Notes under the pieces: model-generated | The model's database searches: none | What the model was told of the DNA's origin: nothing | Seen by the model: the letters and a program-made list of their open reading frames with translations, nothing else | Shown: positions 1 through 8,360 of the stretch, piece by piece | Layout: every line of letters starts with the position of its first letter | Numbering within the stretch: position 1 is the stretch's first letter | Origin: an uncultured Bacillota bacterium | GTDB taxonomy: Bacteria > Bacillota > Clostridia > Peptostreptococcales > Anaerovoracaceae | Assembly: GCA_958448635.1 (NCBI GenBank) | Contig: CAUDEQ010000009.1 | Location: 1-44,628 of the forward strand | Direction of reading: 5' to 3' | DNA: 44,628 nucleotides | Made by a program: the position numbers and the translations under genes

Positions 1-145
1 GATGAGCTACCTTGAAGCTGTTCTGCCTGATGCCGACAGAGTTCACCCTTCAATGCCAAATGTTTTCAGTAAACAGATAGTTGTTAAAGGTGATGTAGAT
101 AATATACCTGAGATAATAGAGGGTTCTGTTTTGTTAAATAACTAA
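1..145 (+). CDS. C-terminal end of an unrecognised protein (cut by window edge)
   Basis: An open frame enters from the left edge (reading from base 2) and ends at a TAA at 143-145, giving at least 48 residues. The tail includes VKGDVDNIPEIIEGSVLLNN. A strong intrinsic terminator follows 9 bases after the stop, which supports a real gene end. I do not recognise the family from this fragment, and the true start lies outside the window. Confidence 0.6.
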   Translation, partial: MSYLEAVLPDADRVHPSMPNVFSKQIVVKGDVDNIPEIIEGSVLLNN

Positions 146-154
146 ACCATAGAG

Positions 155-196
155 ATAAACCGCGTATTTACAACAATGTACGCGGTTTATTTTTTA
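155..196 (+). terminator. Intrinsic terminator of the left-edge gene
   Basis: A perfect 12-bp stem (155-166 with 179-190, ATAAACCGCGTA and its complement) has a 12-base loop and is followed by a T-rich run. It lies directly after the left-edge stop codon. Confidence 0.85.
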
Positions 197-216
197 ATAT
201 AAGAAATAGTATTGTC

Positions 217-680
217 TCATTTTATCTTCAGTGTAACAATTATCTGTTTTTGACTTTTGATTTCCATTTTGTTGTAAATCGAAGCCAGGTGTTTTTTTAC
301 CGTCGGTATGCTTATATATAACTGTGAGGCAATTCCTTCATTGCTCTTCCCGTTTATAACTTCCTGTATGATCTGAAATTCTTTGTCAGTAAGTGAATAT
401 TTTTGCTTTGCTTTATTCAACAATGTGTTGAAAAAATACGAGAGATCATAAACGATGCAGCAATACTGCTCATCAGGCTCTAAGGTGTTGGAAGGAATAT
501 TTGACACTTCAAGATTGGTTTATCATCGAATTTATACTCCAGATAAGTCCTTGAAGTATTTGATAACTCTAAACATAGTTTGCTTATTTTATCGAGAAGT
601 TTGTTTTCTATATTCGAATTTGAAAGCGTATTTTGAAATGTAAGATTGATTTTTGTGATATTATATTCCAAATCAAACAT
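217..680 (-). pseudogene. LuxR-type HTH regulator, apparently frameshifted
   Basis: Two overlapping minus-strand reading frames look like one gene broken by a frameshift near 480-510. The upstream piece (680 to 480) starts at an ATG and runs about 66 residues with no recognisable domain. The downstream piece (507 to 217) can only begin at a GTG, with an in-frame stop just before it. It encodes a typical LuxR/GerE helix-turn-helix: LTDKEFQIIQEVINGKSN, then IASQLYISIPTVKKHL and IYNKM. Together they would give about 155 residues. The region is much richer in A+T than its neighbours and no convincing ribosome binding site precedes the GTG. The alternative is a short intact HTH-only protein from the GTG. 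A sequencing error could give the same picture. Confidence 0.55.
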
Positions 681-857
681 TGCTGTGCTGATGCAGTTGT
701 GGTTTTAAAGCAGAAAAGTCAGAAGAAGTGTTTTTTTCATCCCCCTTTTTTTAAAATTACACACTGCTCGACCAGTAAATTAATCGTTATCCGGAGAACC
801 TATTAATTGATATTCAACAAAGATATCATGTTTAATATACATATTATATTAACAACA

Positions 858-885
858 TGTGGATAAAAAATATGCTTGTGGATAC
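858..885 (-). promoter_or_regulatory. Pair of DnaA-box-like sites
   Basis: TGTGGATAA at 858-866 is the exact complement of the DnaA box TTATCCACA. TGTGGATAC at 877-885 matches at 8 of 9 positions in the same orientation, 19 bases later. They lie in the 334-base gene-free stretch (681-1014) upstream of the hyp operon. Function is unproven. Confidence 0.4.
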
Positions 886-951
886 TGTTGGGATAAATAA
901 AGTGCACAAGTAATCATGCAAAAAATCCCACCGAACACAGGCAAGCCCCTG

Positions 952-980
952 TTTACGAAACCATTCAAAGCGTGTATAAT
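952..980 (+). promoter_or_regulatory. Sigma-A type promoter of the ybaK-hypCDE operon
   Basis: TTTACG (952-957), a 17-base spacer and a perfect TATAAT (975-980) lie 34 bases before the ybaK start. The rest of 681-1014 holds only the DnaA-box-like pair. Confidence 0.7.
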
Positions 981-1014
981 TATTTAGTTAAGACAAATTG
1001 ATCCGGAGGGAAAA

Positions 1015-1500
1015 ATGGCAATAGATAAGGTAAGGGAATATTTCAGGTCGTTGGGCATCGAGGAGCGTATCATGGAGTTCGATGTGTCCAGTGCTACGGT
1101 GGAGCTGGCTGCCAAGGCGGTGGGCACCGAGCCTGCCAGGATATGCAAGACCATCTCCTTCGCCAAGCCGGAGGGTGGCTGTGTGCTGATACAGACTGCA
1201 GGCGACAGCAAGATAAACAGCGGCAAATTCAAGAAAACATTCGGATTCAAGGCGAAGATGCTTACAGCCGATGACGTGCTCAGATATACGGGACACGCAG
1301 TGGGCGGAGTGTGCGCCTTTGCAATAGAAAATGAAGAGGTGGACGTATATGCAGATGTCTCGATGAAAAGATTTGAGACCATGTTTCCGGCCTGTGGAAG
1401 CGCCAACAGTGCGGTGGAAATGACATGTGATGAGCTGGCGGAGTATTCGCACTCCAAGGGCTGGGTGGATGTCTGCAAGCTGCCGGAGGAGGAAAAGTAA
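1015..1500 (+). CDS. ybaK: YbaK/EbsC-family aminoacyl-tRNA deacylase
   Basis: A 161-residue protein of the YbaK/ProX editing fold, which hydrolyses mischarged aminoacyl-tRNA (typically Cys-tRNA-Pro or related) in the cytoplasm. Supporting motifs are the early ICKTISF strand, the GDSKINSGKFKKTFGFK region (the conserved lysine-containing editing loop), GHAVGGVCAF and the PACGSANSAVEMT segment near the C-terminus. Length is normal for the family. The ATG follows GGAGGG by 5 bases. It is the first gene of the operon: hypC begins on the very next base after its stop, so the two are almost certainly cotranscribed. An editing enzyme is an unexpected partner for hydrogenase maturation, and the exact tRNA specificity cannot be told from sequence. 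Confidence 0.88.
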   Translation: MAIDKVREYFRSLGIEERIMEFDVSSATVELAAKAVGTEPARICKTISFAKPEGGCVLIQTAGDSKINSGKFKKTFGFKAKMLTADDVLRYTGHAVGGVCAFAIENEEVDVYADVSMKRFETMFPACGSANSAVEMTCDELAEYSHSKGWVDVCKLPEEEK

Positions 1501-1716
1501 ATGTGTGTAGCAATACCGGGAAGAGTCATAGAAGTATCCGACAACATGGCCAGAGTGGATTTCAGCGGCAACGTGGTGAACGTCAGTACGGGACTTGTGG
1601 AGCCTGAAATAGGTCAATATGTTCTGGTTCATGCGGGCTGCGCCATAGAAGTGATGGAGCAGGAAAAGGCACAGGAGATCATCGATCTCTTTGCCGAGCT
1701 GGACTCTCTGCAATAA
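1501..1716 (+). CDS. hypC: Hydrogenase maturation chaperone HypC
   Basis: A 71-residue HypC/HupF protein. It starts MCVAIPGRV; Cys2 is the invariant residue that binds the Fe(CN)2CO unit and HypD. The family also shows the short beta-barrel seen here (VDFSGNVVNVSTGLV, GQYVLVHAGCAIEVM). HypC shuttles the iron centre from the HypCD complex to the large subunit of NiFe hydrogenase. The start codon abuts the ybaK stop, and hypD follows 26 bases after the hypC stop, consistent with one transcript. Confidence 0.95.
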   Translation: MCVAIPGRVIEVSDNMARVDFSGNVVNVSTGLVEPEIGQYVLVHAGCAIEVMEQEKAQEIIDLFAELDSLQ

Positions 1717-1742
1717 TAGTCATGTCGGAGGCATGAATATAT

Positions 1743-2789
1743 ATGAAAATAGAAAAGGTAATAGATTATTTGAAATCATATGACGGTCCTGAGCTGAAGA
1801 TCATGGAGGTCTGCGGTACTCATACGGCCGCCATATTCAAGGCAGGCATCAGAAGCCTGATATCCGACAGGATAAAGCTGATATCAGGACCGGGTTGTCC
1901 CGTATGCGTGACGCCGACGGCTTTCATAGATAAATGCATAGAGTATGCGTCGGAAAAGGACCATGTGTTGCTGACCTTTGGAGATATGATGAAGGTGCCG
2001 GGGACAGGAGACAGCCTCAGCGAAGCAAAGGGCAGGGGAGCGGCAAATATACAGCTGATGTATTCTCCCTTTGAGGCTCTCGACAAGGCAGCTGAAAATC
2101 AGCATAAGACGTATGTAATTGCAGCGGTGGGCTTCGAAACAACAGCACCTGCATATGCGTTGATGCTGCAGGAGGCAAAAAGACGAGGCATGGACAATAT
2201 AAGGCTGGTGACGGCTCTGAAGATGGCGATCCCTGCTCTCGACTGGATATGTACGAATCAGGAGGATATAGCAGGCTTCATATGTCCTGGACATGTGAGC
2301 GTCATCACCGGAAGCGCTTCGTATGAGCCTTTGGCGGAAAAGTACGGCAAGCCGTTTGTCGTTACAGGCTTTGAGGCAGAGCATATTCTGGCATCTCTTT
2401 ACAGGCTGGTGAAGCAGGTAGAAGAGGGAAAGGGGTATGTGGAAAACCTTTACAAAAATGCAGTGAAGCCGGAGGGGAATGTCAAGGCTCTCAAGGTGAT
2501 GAATGAGGTGTACGAGACGGGACCTGCAATGTGGCGCGGCCTTGGTATCATCAGCGATTCCGGCCTTTATCTCAGGAAGGAGTACAAGATGTATGACGGA
2601 GGCAGCAGGGAGCTTTTTGCAGATATGGAGCTGCCGGAGGGCTGCAGGTGCGGCGACGTCATAGTGGGAAGACTCAACCCCGATCAGTGCCCTATGTTCG
2701 GCAAGGCATGCACTCCTGTGAAGCCTTTTGGTCCGTGCATGGTATCATCTGAGGGGGCCTGCGGTATCTGGTACAGGAACGTCACATGA
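1743..2789 (+). CDS. hypD: Hydrogenase maturation protein HypD
   Basis: A 348-residue iron-sulfur protein that assembles the Fe(CN)2CO cofactor with HypC and HypE. Visible family motifs are VCGTHTAAIFKAGIRSL near the N-terminus, GPGCPVCVTP, GFETTAPAYA, CPGHVSVITG, and a cysteine-rich C-terminus (CRCGDVIVGRLNPDQCPMFG, then ACTPVKPFGPCMVS) that carries the [4Fe-4S] ligands. Length is normal. A GGAGG at 1727-1731 sits 11 bases before the ATG. It is third in the operon. Confidence 0.96.
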   Translation: MKIEKVIDYLKSYDGPELKIMEVCGTHTAAIFKAGIRSLISDRIKLISGPGCPVCVTPTAFIDKCIEYASEKDHVLLTFGDMMKVPGTGDSLSEAKGRGAANIQLMYSPFEALDKAAENQHKTYVIAAVGFETTAPAYALMLQEAKRRGMDNIRLVTALKMAIPALDWICTNQEDIAGFICPGHVSVITGSASYEPLAEKYGKPFVVTGFEAEHILASLYRLVKQVEEGKGYVENLYKNAVKPEGNVKALKVMNEVYETGPAMWRGLGIISDSGLYLRKEYKMYDGGSRELFADMELPEGCRCGDVIVGRLNPDQCPMFGKACTPVKPFGPCMVSSEGACGIWYRNVT

Positions 2790-2833
2790 TGTAGTGATAT
2801 TGGGACATTTAAACAACGTTTCAGGAGAAAAAC

Positions 2834-3814
2834 ATGAAAATAACAATGGCTCACGGAAGCGGCGGCAAGTCGTCGGCTCAGCTGATGAGCGATATATTCG
2901 GAAAATATTTTAAAAACGATATACTGGACAGGATGGAGGACGCCGCAGTCCTGGAGGTCAGCGGCAGAATCGCCTTCAGTACAGATTCGTTTGTGGTCAC
3001 GCCGCTGGAATTCAAAGGCGGCGACATAGGAAAGCTTTGCGTATGCGGCACGGTGAACGACCTTATGATGATGGGCGCTGTACCGAAATACCTGACGTGC
3101 GGTTTCATACTGGAGGAGGGTCTCGATGTGGAGCTCCTGGATAGGATCGTCAGCTCCATGGCAGCTCAGGCCAGGGAAGCCGGAGTCATCATAGTTGCAG
3201 GAGATACCAAGGTGGTGGAAGGAAACGGCGGCCTTTATATCAATACCACGGGCATCGGACAGATCCCTGAGGGGAGAAATGTCGGCAGTGGCAACTGTGC
3301 GCCGGGAGACGTCGTAATCGTTTCAGGAACATTGGGAGATCACCACGCCTGCATATTGAGCCACAGAATGGAAATCGAAAACGATATAGTCAGCGACTGC
3401 GCTGCCCTGGGAGATATAGTGGAAGCTCTCTACGGCGGGGGTATAAACGTCAAGACCATGAGAGATGTGACAAGGGGCGGACTGGGAACTGTTCTCAATG
3501 AGATTTCAGACAGCTCAGGCTGCAGGATAACCCTTGAGGAGGAAGCTCTCCCTGTATCGCCGGCAGTGCGCGGCTTTGCAGATATACTGGGACTTGATCC
3601 TCTGTATATGGGAAATGAGGGTAAGATGATAGCCATAGTGCCGGAGGAAGAAGCGGAAAAGGCACTTTCTCTCATGCGCACTGCGGCACATGGAAAAAAT
3701 GCGGCCATAATCGGCAGAGCAGAAGAAGGAAGCGGCACGTACCTAAGGACAAGGCTGGGAGCCACGAGAAAAATAGATATGCTTTACGGAGAGGGATTGC
3801 CGAGAATCTGCTGA
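2834..3814 (+). CDS. hypE: Hydrogenase maturation protein HypE
   Basis: A 326-residue PurM/AIR-synthetase-like protein that dehydrates the C-terminal thiocarbamoyl-cysteine to thiocyanate, the cyanide donor for NiFe hydrogenase. The N-terminus reads MAHGSGGKSSAQLM, later segments include GTVNDLMMMGA, VAGDTKVVEG and MRDVTRGGLGTVLNE, and the protein ends in PRIC, with the terminal cysteine that is modified. A ribosome binding site (AGGAG) lies just upstream. HypF, HypA and HypB are not in this window. The 180 bases after it hold an imperfect hairpin (AGCCGAG with CTCGGCT) but no clear terminator. Confidence 0.96.
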   Translation: MKITMAHGSGGKSSAQLMSDIFGKYFKNDILDRMEDAAVLEVSGRIAFSTDSFVVTPLEFKGGDIGKLCVCGTVNDLMMMGAVPKYLTCGFILEEGLDVELLDRIVSSMAAQAREAGVIIVAGDTKVVEGNGGLYINTTGIGQIPEGRNVGSGNCAPGDVVIVSGTLGDHHACILSHRMEIENDIVSDCAALGDIVEALYGGGINVKTMRDVTRGGLGTVLNEISDSSGCRITLEEEALPVSPAVRGFADILGLDPLYMGNEGKMIAIVPEEEAEKALSLMRTAAHGKNAAIIGRAEEGSGTYLRTRLGATRKIDMLYGEGLPRIC

Positions 3815-3994
3815 TATGCTGAGCCGAGGAGGAAATTAGCATGCGTTGACATGCAATGAGCTCGGCTGAGAGCAGACCTTCACAAAGCCGGCAGCAGATT
3901 CTGAGCAGGCATGGAAAAAAGCGGTGAAATCGACAATAAATGACGATTAATATAAATCCACGAAAAATACAGTAAGAGTACGAAAAGAGGAGCT

Positions 3995-4891
3995 ATGAAA
4001 CTTGAGCAGATAGGTGAGAAAACATATTACATTGCCAACGATACCAATATAGGAATATACATGACGGGCCCGAACAGGGTCTGTCTTATTGATACGGGCT
4101 CGAAGGGAGACGGACAAGGGATAGATGATATCATTTCGGACTGCGGCTGGCAGCCGGATTTCATCATAAATACCCACAGTCATATAGATCATATAGGCGG
4201 CAACAAGTATCTGATGGAAAAATACGGCATTACAGCCTATTGCACGGAGCTGGATATGGCATTTGCCAATTACGCCGATCTCGAAGCATATTACATGAAC
4301 GGAGGAAGACCGGCCTCCAAGCTGAGACATATATTCACACATCCGGGAAAGATAGGCTTCAGAGCCATCGAAGAAGTGTCGGAGGTGTGTCCGGAGGCTT
4401 TTGAAGCTGTTACCCTCGCAGGAATCAGATGGAAGCTTCTGCCGGGCCATACCTTCGGGATGATAGGTGTAAAGACGCCGGATGACGTATGGTTTCTGGG
4501 GGATTCGTATCTCAGCGAGGCGTATATGGCGAAGCGCAGGTTCGGATACCTGGTGGATGCAGGAGCATATCTCGATACCATTGAAATGCTCAGAAGCTTT
4601 GAGGGAAGCATGTTCGTGCCGTCTCACGGTGTTGCCGAGGAAAATATATCAGAGATCCTGAACATGAATGTGGAAAACCAGCAGATTATGATAGAGGCTG
4701 TAAGGGGCGCATGCAAAGGCGGCAGCAGCCTTGACAGTATAGTGGGTGAAATGTACAGGTTCACGAAGCTGAGAAACAATGAAGCCAACCATGCACTGCT
4801 GACATCGACGGTGAAATGCTATCTGACATATCTTCAGGATAAGGGAGAGCTGCAGAGCAGCTTCGAAAACGATATCATGATATGGGGCTGA
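3995..4891 (+). CDS. Metallo-beta-lactamase-fold hydrolase
   Basis: A 298-residue MBL-fold protein with the two-metal signature THSHIDHIGG (about residues 66-75), a further histidine in LLPGHTFGM, an aspartate in WFLGDSY and a last histidine in FVPSHGV. These supply the expected dinuclear-metal ligands. The C-terminal 80 residues (after ILNMN) resemble the helical tail found on MBL proteins of the glyoxalase II/RNase Z-like hydrolase group, but substrate specificity cannot be assigned. An AGAGGAG-type ribosome binding site precedes the ATG. It stands alone, between hypE and the exporter. Confidence 0.85.
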   Translation: MKLEQIGEKTYYIANDTNIGIYMTGPNRVCLIDTGSKGDGQGIDDIISDCGWQPDFIINTHSHIDHIGGNKYLMEKYGITAYCTELDMAFANYADLEAYYMNGGRPASKLRHIFTHPGKIGFRAIEEVSEVCPEAFEAVTLAGIRWKLLPGHTFGMIGVKTPDDVWFLGDSYLSEAYMAKRRFGYLVDAGAYLDTIEMLRSFEGSMFVPSHGVAEENISEILNMNVENQQIMIEAVRGACKGGSSLDSIVGEMYRFTKLRNNEANHALLTSTVKCYLTYLQDKGELQSSFENDIMIWG

Positions 4892-5023
4892 AGCTGATGA
4901 GCTGAAGACGATGAGACAGAAAACCTCTATTTAAAGAAAATCATATATGAAAATTTGTATTTTAATTAAATTGACCTATGATGGTCTATTGAATTAAACG
5001 GAGTTTTGAGATATTATATCCCT

Positions 5024-6067
5024 ATGGATGTTTTGATTTTGTATTTATCGCTATGCTTTATAGGATATTGTATCGGTGCTTTTCTCAGAAGGAGGAGCAT
5101 CGTTTTAAAGGGCGCCGGAGTGCTGCAGACCATCGCACTTGTGGCGCTGGTTTACGTGATGGGAAGCCGTATAGGCGCTGAAGAGGAAATCGTCGCTTCC
5201 CTGGATACCATAGGCCTCAAGGCTCTGGCGATCACGCTGTTCATAATGGCGGGAACCGTGCTGTCAGCCTTTGCTGTGAGAAAGCTTCTGGGCTTTGATG
5301 CAAAGGGCAATCTCGTGAAGGGAAGGGCGTCAGGCGCAGCGTCAGAGACGGAGAGCGATCGGGAAAAGTCGCAGCAGCTTTGTAAAGAAGATGTGGTGTC
5401 AGCCGACATGAAGGTATCGGAGGGTGAGGCGGAGGCCGGGTCTGAGAAGAAAGAAGAAAAGACAGATAAGACCATCGTCTACTGCATATTCATACCGGTG
5501 ATAGCAGGAATAATATCAGGACTTCTGTTCCTGCCCGACAGCTTCATCGATATATCGGGAACCATCATAGTGGTGGGACTGTCCGTGCTGCTGTTCTTCG
5601 TAGGTATAGATCTGGGTAGAGAGGGAACTATAGTACAGAACTTCAGGACTGCAGGCTGGCGTGTTCTGCTGTTCCCATTCGTTATGATAGCAGGTACATA
5701 TATCGGAGCCGTTGCGGCAGGACTCATAATAGATCTTTCGGTGAAGGATGCGCTCTGCGTGGCGTCGGGCTTCGGCTGGTATACGCTGGCGCCGGCTATG
5801 TTGGCTGAATATTCCATAGAGATAAGCGCAATTTCCTTCATGCATAACGTTATGAGGGAGCTGCTGGGCATACTGCTGCTGCCTGTGGTGGCGAAGAAGC
5901 TGGGATATATCGAGTCGACGGGTCTTGTGGGGGCAGGAGCGATGGATGTATGTCTGCCTATAATCGTCAGGACCACCAGCGGCAACATGGCGGTGTACGC
6001 CTTCATAACAGGCGTGGTGCTGTCATTCTCGGTGCCGGTGATGGTAAGCTTCATGATGGGGCTGTAG
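5024..6067 (+). CDS. lysO: LysO-family (DUF340) lysine exporter
   Basis: A membrane protein of about 347 residues. An N-terminal block of about three membrane segments (starting DVLILYLSLCFIGYCIGAF) is joined by a charged linker (roughly residues 100-145, rich in E, K and S) to a second hydrophobic block. That block contains SVLLFFVGIDLGREG, SGFGWYTLAPAML and HNVMRELLGILLLPVVAKK, which are hallmarks of LysO/YbjE. LysO exports lysine and the toxic analogue thialysine in E. coli. The start is uncertain: the ATG at 5024 gives a normal N-terminus but lacks a well placed ribosome binding site, while an in-frame TTG at 5006 is only 2 bases from GGAG. The linker is longer than in the E. coli protein. 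Confidence 0.85.
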   Translation: MDVLILYLSLCFIGYCIGAFLRRRSIVLKGAGVLQTIALVALVYVMGSRIGAEEEIVASLDTIGLKALAITLFIMAGTVLSAFAVRKLLGFDAKGNLVKGRASGAASETESDREKSQQLCKEDVVSADMKVSEGEAEAGSEKKEEKTDKTIVYCIFIPVIAGIISGLLFLPDSFIDISGTIIVVGLSVLLFFVGIDLGREGTIVQNFRTAGWRVLLFPFVMIAGTYIGAVAAGLIIDLSVKDALCVASGFGWYTLAPAMLAEYSIEISAISFMHNVMRELLGILLLPVVAKKLGYIESTGLVGAGAMDVCLPIIVRTTSGNMAVYAFITGVVLSFSVPVMVSFMMGL

Positions 6068-6208
6068 AGTATATAGGCTTGATTCTGCAGCATCGGCAAA
6101 TCCTCCGGGCATAAAAGATTAAATGATCATATGTGAAATTGGAGAAATATCAAAGGCGATATTTCCTGAATTATAAAAAAGAATTATAAAAAGGAGAAAA
6201 GATATAAA

Positions 6209-7048
6209 ATGGATATGAATGTTTTTAAGGGCAGTGATAATTATGTAGTCACCAAAGAATTAATGAATGCGGTAAACGTGTCTATCGCCTTGAAAAAGCC
6301 CTTGCTCATAAAGGGTGAGCCCGGAACGGGCAAGACGATGTTGGCAGAGGCCATCGCCGAGGCTCTTGACATGCAGCTCATAATATGGGGTATCAAGTCC
6401 ACTACCAAGGCACAGGAAGGGCTGTATGTTTACGATACGGTTCAGAGACTTTACGATTCACAGTTCGGTGAAGGAGATGTATCGGACATCAAGCAGTACA
6501 TCAAGCTGGGCAAGCTGGGAGAAGCCTTTACATCTGAAAAACAGGTGGTTCTGCTCATCGACGAGATAGATAAGGCTGATCTGGAATTCCCTAATGACCT
6601 GCTGTGGGAGCTGGATAAGATGGAGTTCTACATCAACGAAACAAAAGAAACCATAAAGACCAACCACAGACCTATCGTTATCATCACATCCAATGCTGAG
6701 AAGGAGCTTCCTGACGCCTTCCTCAGAAGATGTATATTCCACTATATTGAATTTCCTAATGCGGAAAAGATGGAAGAGATCATCAAGGTGCATTTCGGAG
6801 ATATCGACGGTAAGCTGTGCCAGAACGCATTGAAGGCTTTCTATGAGATAAGAGAGATGGACGACCTTCAGAAGAAGCCAAGCACATCGGAGCTTCTCGA
6901 CTGGATACAGGCGCTTATGATCAGCGGTGTAGATGTTCAGGATCTTTCCAAGGAAATGCCTTTCCTGGGCGTTTTGCTTAAGAAAAATCAGGATATGGAC
7001 GTTATGCATGAGATAAAGGAAAAGGGCTATTCTCTGAGAAGATGGTAA
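6209..7048 (+). CDS. MoxR-family AAA+ ATPase
   Basis: A 279-residue AAA+ ATPase with Walker A GEPGTGKT (near residue 37), Walker B VVLLIDEIDKAD and sensor segment PIVIITSNAEKELPDAFLRRC with its arginine finger. MoxR ATPases act with von Willebrand A partners as chaperones or metal-insertion machines. AAAGGAG lies upstream of the ATG. The next gene, 15 bases downstream, encodes the VWA partner, so the pair forms one unit. The 141 bases upstream contain a palindrome (GAAATATC with GATATTTC, about 6145-6166) that loosely resembles the first hairpin of the dispersed repeat described elsewhere in this window. Confidence 0.9.
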   Translation: MDMNVFKGSDNYVVTKELMNAVNVSIALKKPLLIKGEPGTGKTMLAEAIAEALDMQLIIWGIKSTTKAQEGLYVYDTVQRLYDSQFGEGDVSDIKQYIKLGKLGEAFTSEKQVVLLIDEIDKADLEFPNDLLWELDKMEFYINETKETIKTNHRPIVIITSNAEKELPDAFLRRCIFHYIEFPNAEKMEEIIKVHFGDIDGKLCQNALKAFYEIREMDDLQKKPSTSELLDWIQALMISGVDVQDLSKEMPFLGVLLKKNQDMDVMHEIKEKGYSLRRW

Positions 7049-7063
7049 GGACGGTAGGAAAAT

Positions 7064-8248
7064 ATGTTTTTAGAATTTTTTTACCTGCTTAGAGCAAAAG
7101 GCCTTGAGGTTTCGCTGAACGAATGGATGACTCTTGTAGAGGCTCTGGACAGAGGGCTGGGCGGCTCATCTCTTACGGGATTTTATTATCTTTGCAGAAG
7201 CATTCTCGTGAAGACAGAATCTGAATATGACAAGTTTGACTCGGTATTCGCCGAATATTTTGCCGGAATAGAGACTCCTGAGGATCTTCCGGAGGAATTC
7301 TGGGAGTGGCTCAACAAAGATATAAACCACAGAGACATAGGCAACGGAGATGAATTCGCCAAGGAGTTCGAAGAGCTTATGCAGATGTGGAGAGAGCGTA
7401 TCGAGGAGCAGAAGGAAAAGCACGACGGCGGCTGCTACTGGATCGGTACGGGAGGAACGTCCACCATGGGTCACGGAGGCTTTCACACTACAGGTATAAG
7501 ACCGGGTGGAGAGGGAAGGCTCAAGTCGGCGGTCCAGATTGCAGGAGAGAGGAACTTCAAGGATTTCAGGCAGGATAAGATACTGGATATAAGGCAGTTT
7601 CAGATGGCATTTCGTAAGCTCCGTCAGTTCTCCTCCAAGGTGGAGGCTCAGAAGACAGAGCTGGATATTGACGCCACTATAGATGAGACTTGTGAAAATG
7701 CAGGCATGCTGAAGCTGGTGTTCGACAAACCCAGAAAGAATACTGTAAAGGTGCTGCTGCTGATAGATTCGGACGGCTCCATGCTGATGTACAGCAGGCT
7801 CTGCAACAGGCTGTTCCAGGCTGTAAGCCAGGCGAACCATTTCAAGGATCTGAAGGTTTATTATTTCCATAACTGCATATACGATCATCTGTACACTACT
7901 CCTTACTGCAAGCGTGGAGAGTGGGTGGAAACCAACTGGGTGCTGAGGAATCTGGACAGCGAGTACAAGGTAATCTTCGTAGGAGATGCGGCTATGGCTC
8001 CGTCGGAGCTGTACAAGAAAGGCGGCAACTCATTTATAGGGTTGTGGAATGAAGAGCTGGGCATAGACTGGCTCAACAAGTTCAAGAGAAAATTCAAGAA
8101 GCAGATCTGGCTCAACCCTATAGAAAAGGCTTCATGGGAATGGACCTACGGTGCAAAGACCATCAATGCCATCAAGGAGGTCTTCCCTATGTTCGAGCTG
8201 ACTCTTGACGGACTTGAGGCTGGAATCAAGAAGCTGCTGGTGAAATAA
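7064..8248 (+). CDS. VWA-domain protein, CoxE-like (COG3825 type)
   Basis: A 394-residue partner of the MoxR ATPase. The middle carries the glycine-rich segment WIGTGGTSTMGHGGFHTTG followed by RPGGEGR, and then the RQFQMAFRKLRQF region typical of the COG3825 family. The VWA domain starts at about residue 223. Its metal-binding motif reads LLLIDSDGSM, that is D-S-D-G-S where classical MIDAS motifs have DxSxS; the family is known to vary here. Later segments VYYFHNCIYD and VIFVGDAAMAPSEL fit the rest of the fold. The ATG follows the moxR stop by 15 bases. The client of the pair is unknown. Confidence 0.88.
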   Translation: MFLEFFYLLRAKGLEVSLNEWMTLVEALDRGLGGSSLTGFYYLCRSILVKTESEYDKFDSVFAEYFAGIETPEDLPEEFWEWLNKDINHRDIGNGDEFAKEFEELMQMWRERIEEQKEKHDGGCYWIGTGGTSTMGHGGFHTTGIRPGGEGRLKSAVQIAGERNFKDFRQDKILDIRQFQMAFRKLRQFSSKVEAQKTELDIDATIDETCENAGMLKLVFDKPRKNTVKVLLLIDSDGSMLMYSRLCNRLFQAVSQANHFKDLKVYYFHNCIYDHLYTTPYCKRGEWVETNWVLRNLDSEYKVIFVGDAAMAPSELYKKGGNSFIGLWNEELGIDWLNKFKRKFKKQIWLNPIEKASWEWTYGAKTINAIKEVFPMFELTLDGLEAGIKKLLVK

Positions 8249-8294
8249 CAGGCGCAAGCCTTGAAAATCACGGAAATCAATTCAGAACAGAATG

Positions 8295-8333
8295 CAAACG
8301 TTTGTTTACATCCTGTTCTTTTTATGGTATAAT
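8295..8333 (+). promoter_or_regulatory. lexA promoter with overlapping SOS box
   Basis: A promoter with TTTACA (8305-8310), a 17-base spacer and TATAAT (8328-8333), plus an extended -10 TG, lies just before lexA. CAAACGTTTGTTTA at 8295-8308 matches the Firmicute LexA box CGAACRNRYGTTYC at 11 of 14 positions and covers the -35 element, as expected for autorepression. Confidence 0.75.
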
Positions 8334-8360
8334 GCTGTCAATAGCAAGGAGGGTGATGAT

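Noticed and set aside
984..1713. Long minus-strand open frames opposite ybaK and hypC
   Set aside because: They mirror strongly supported genes, lack ribosome binding sites and match no family.
3815..3994. Terminator after hypE
   Set aside because: The AGCCGAG/CTCGGCT hairpin is imperfect and has no T-run.
8292..8360. Upstream ATG for lexA adding 23 residues
   Set aside because: It lies inside the promoter and SOS box; the ATG at 8361 has AAGGAGG at the right distance.
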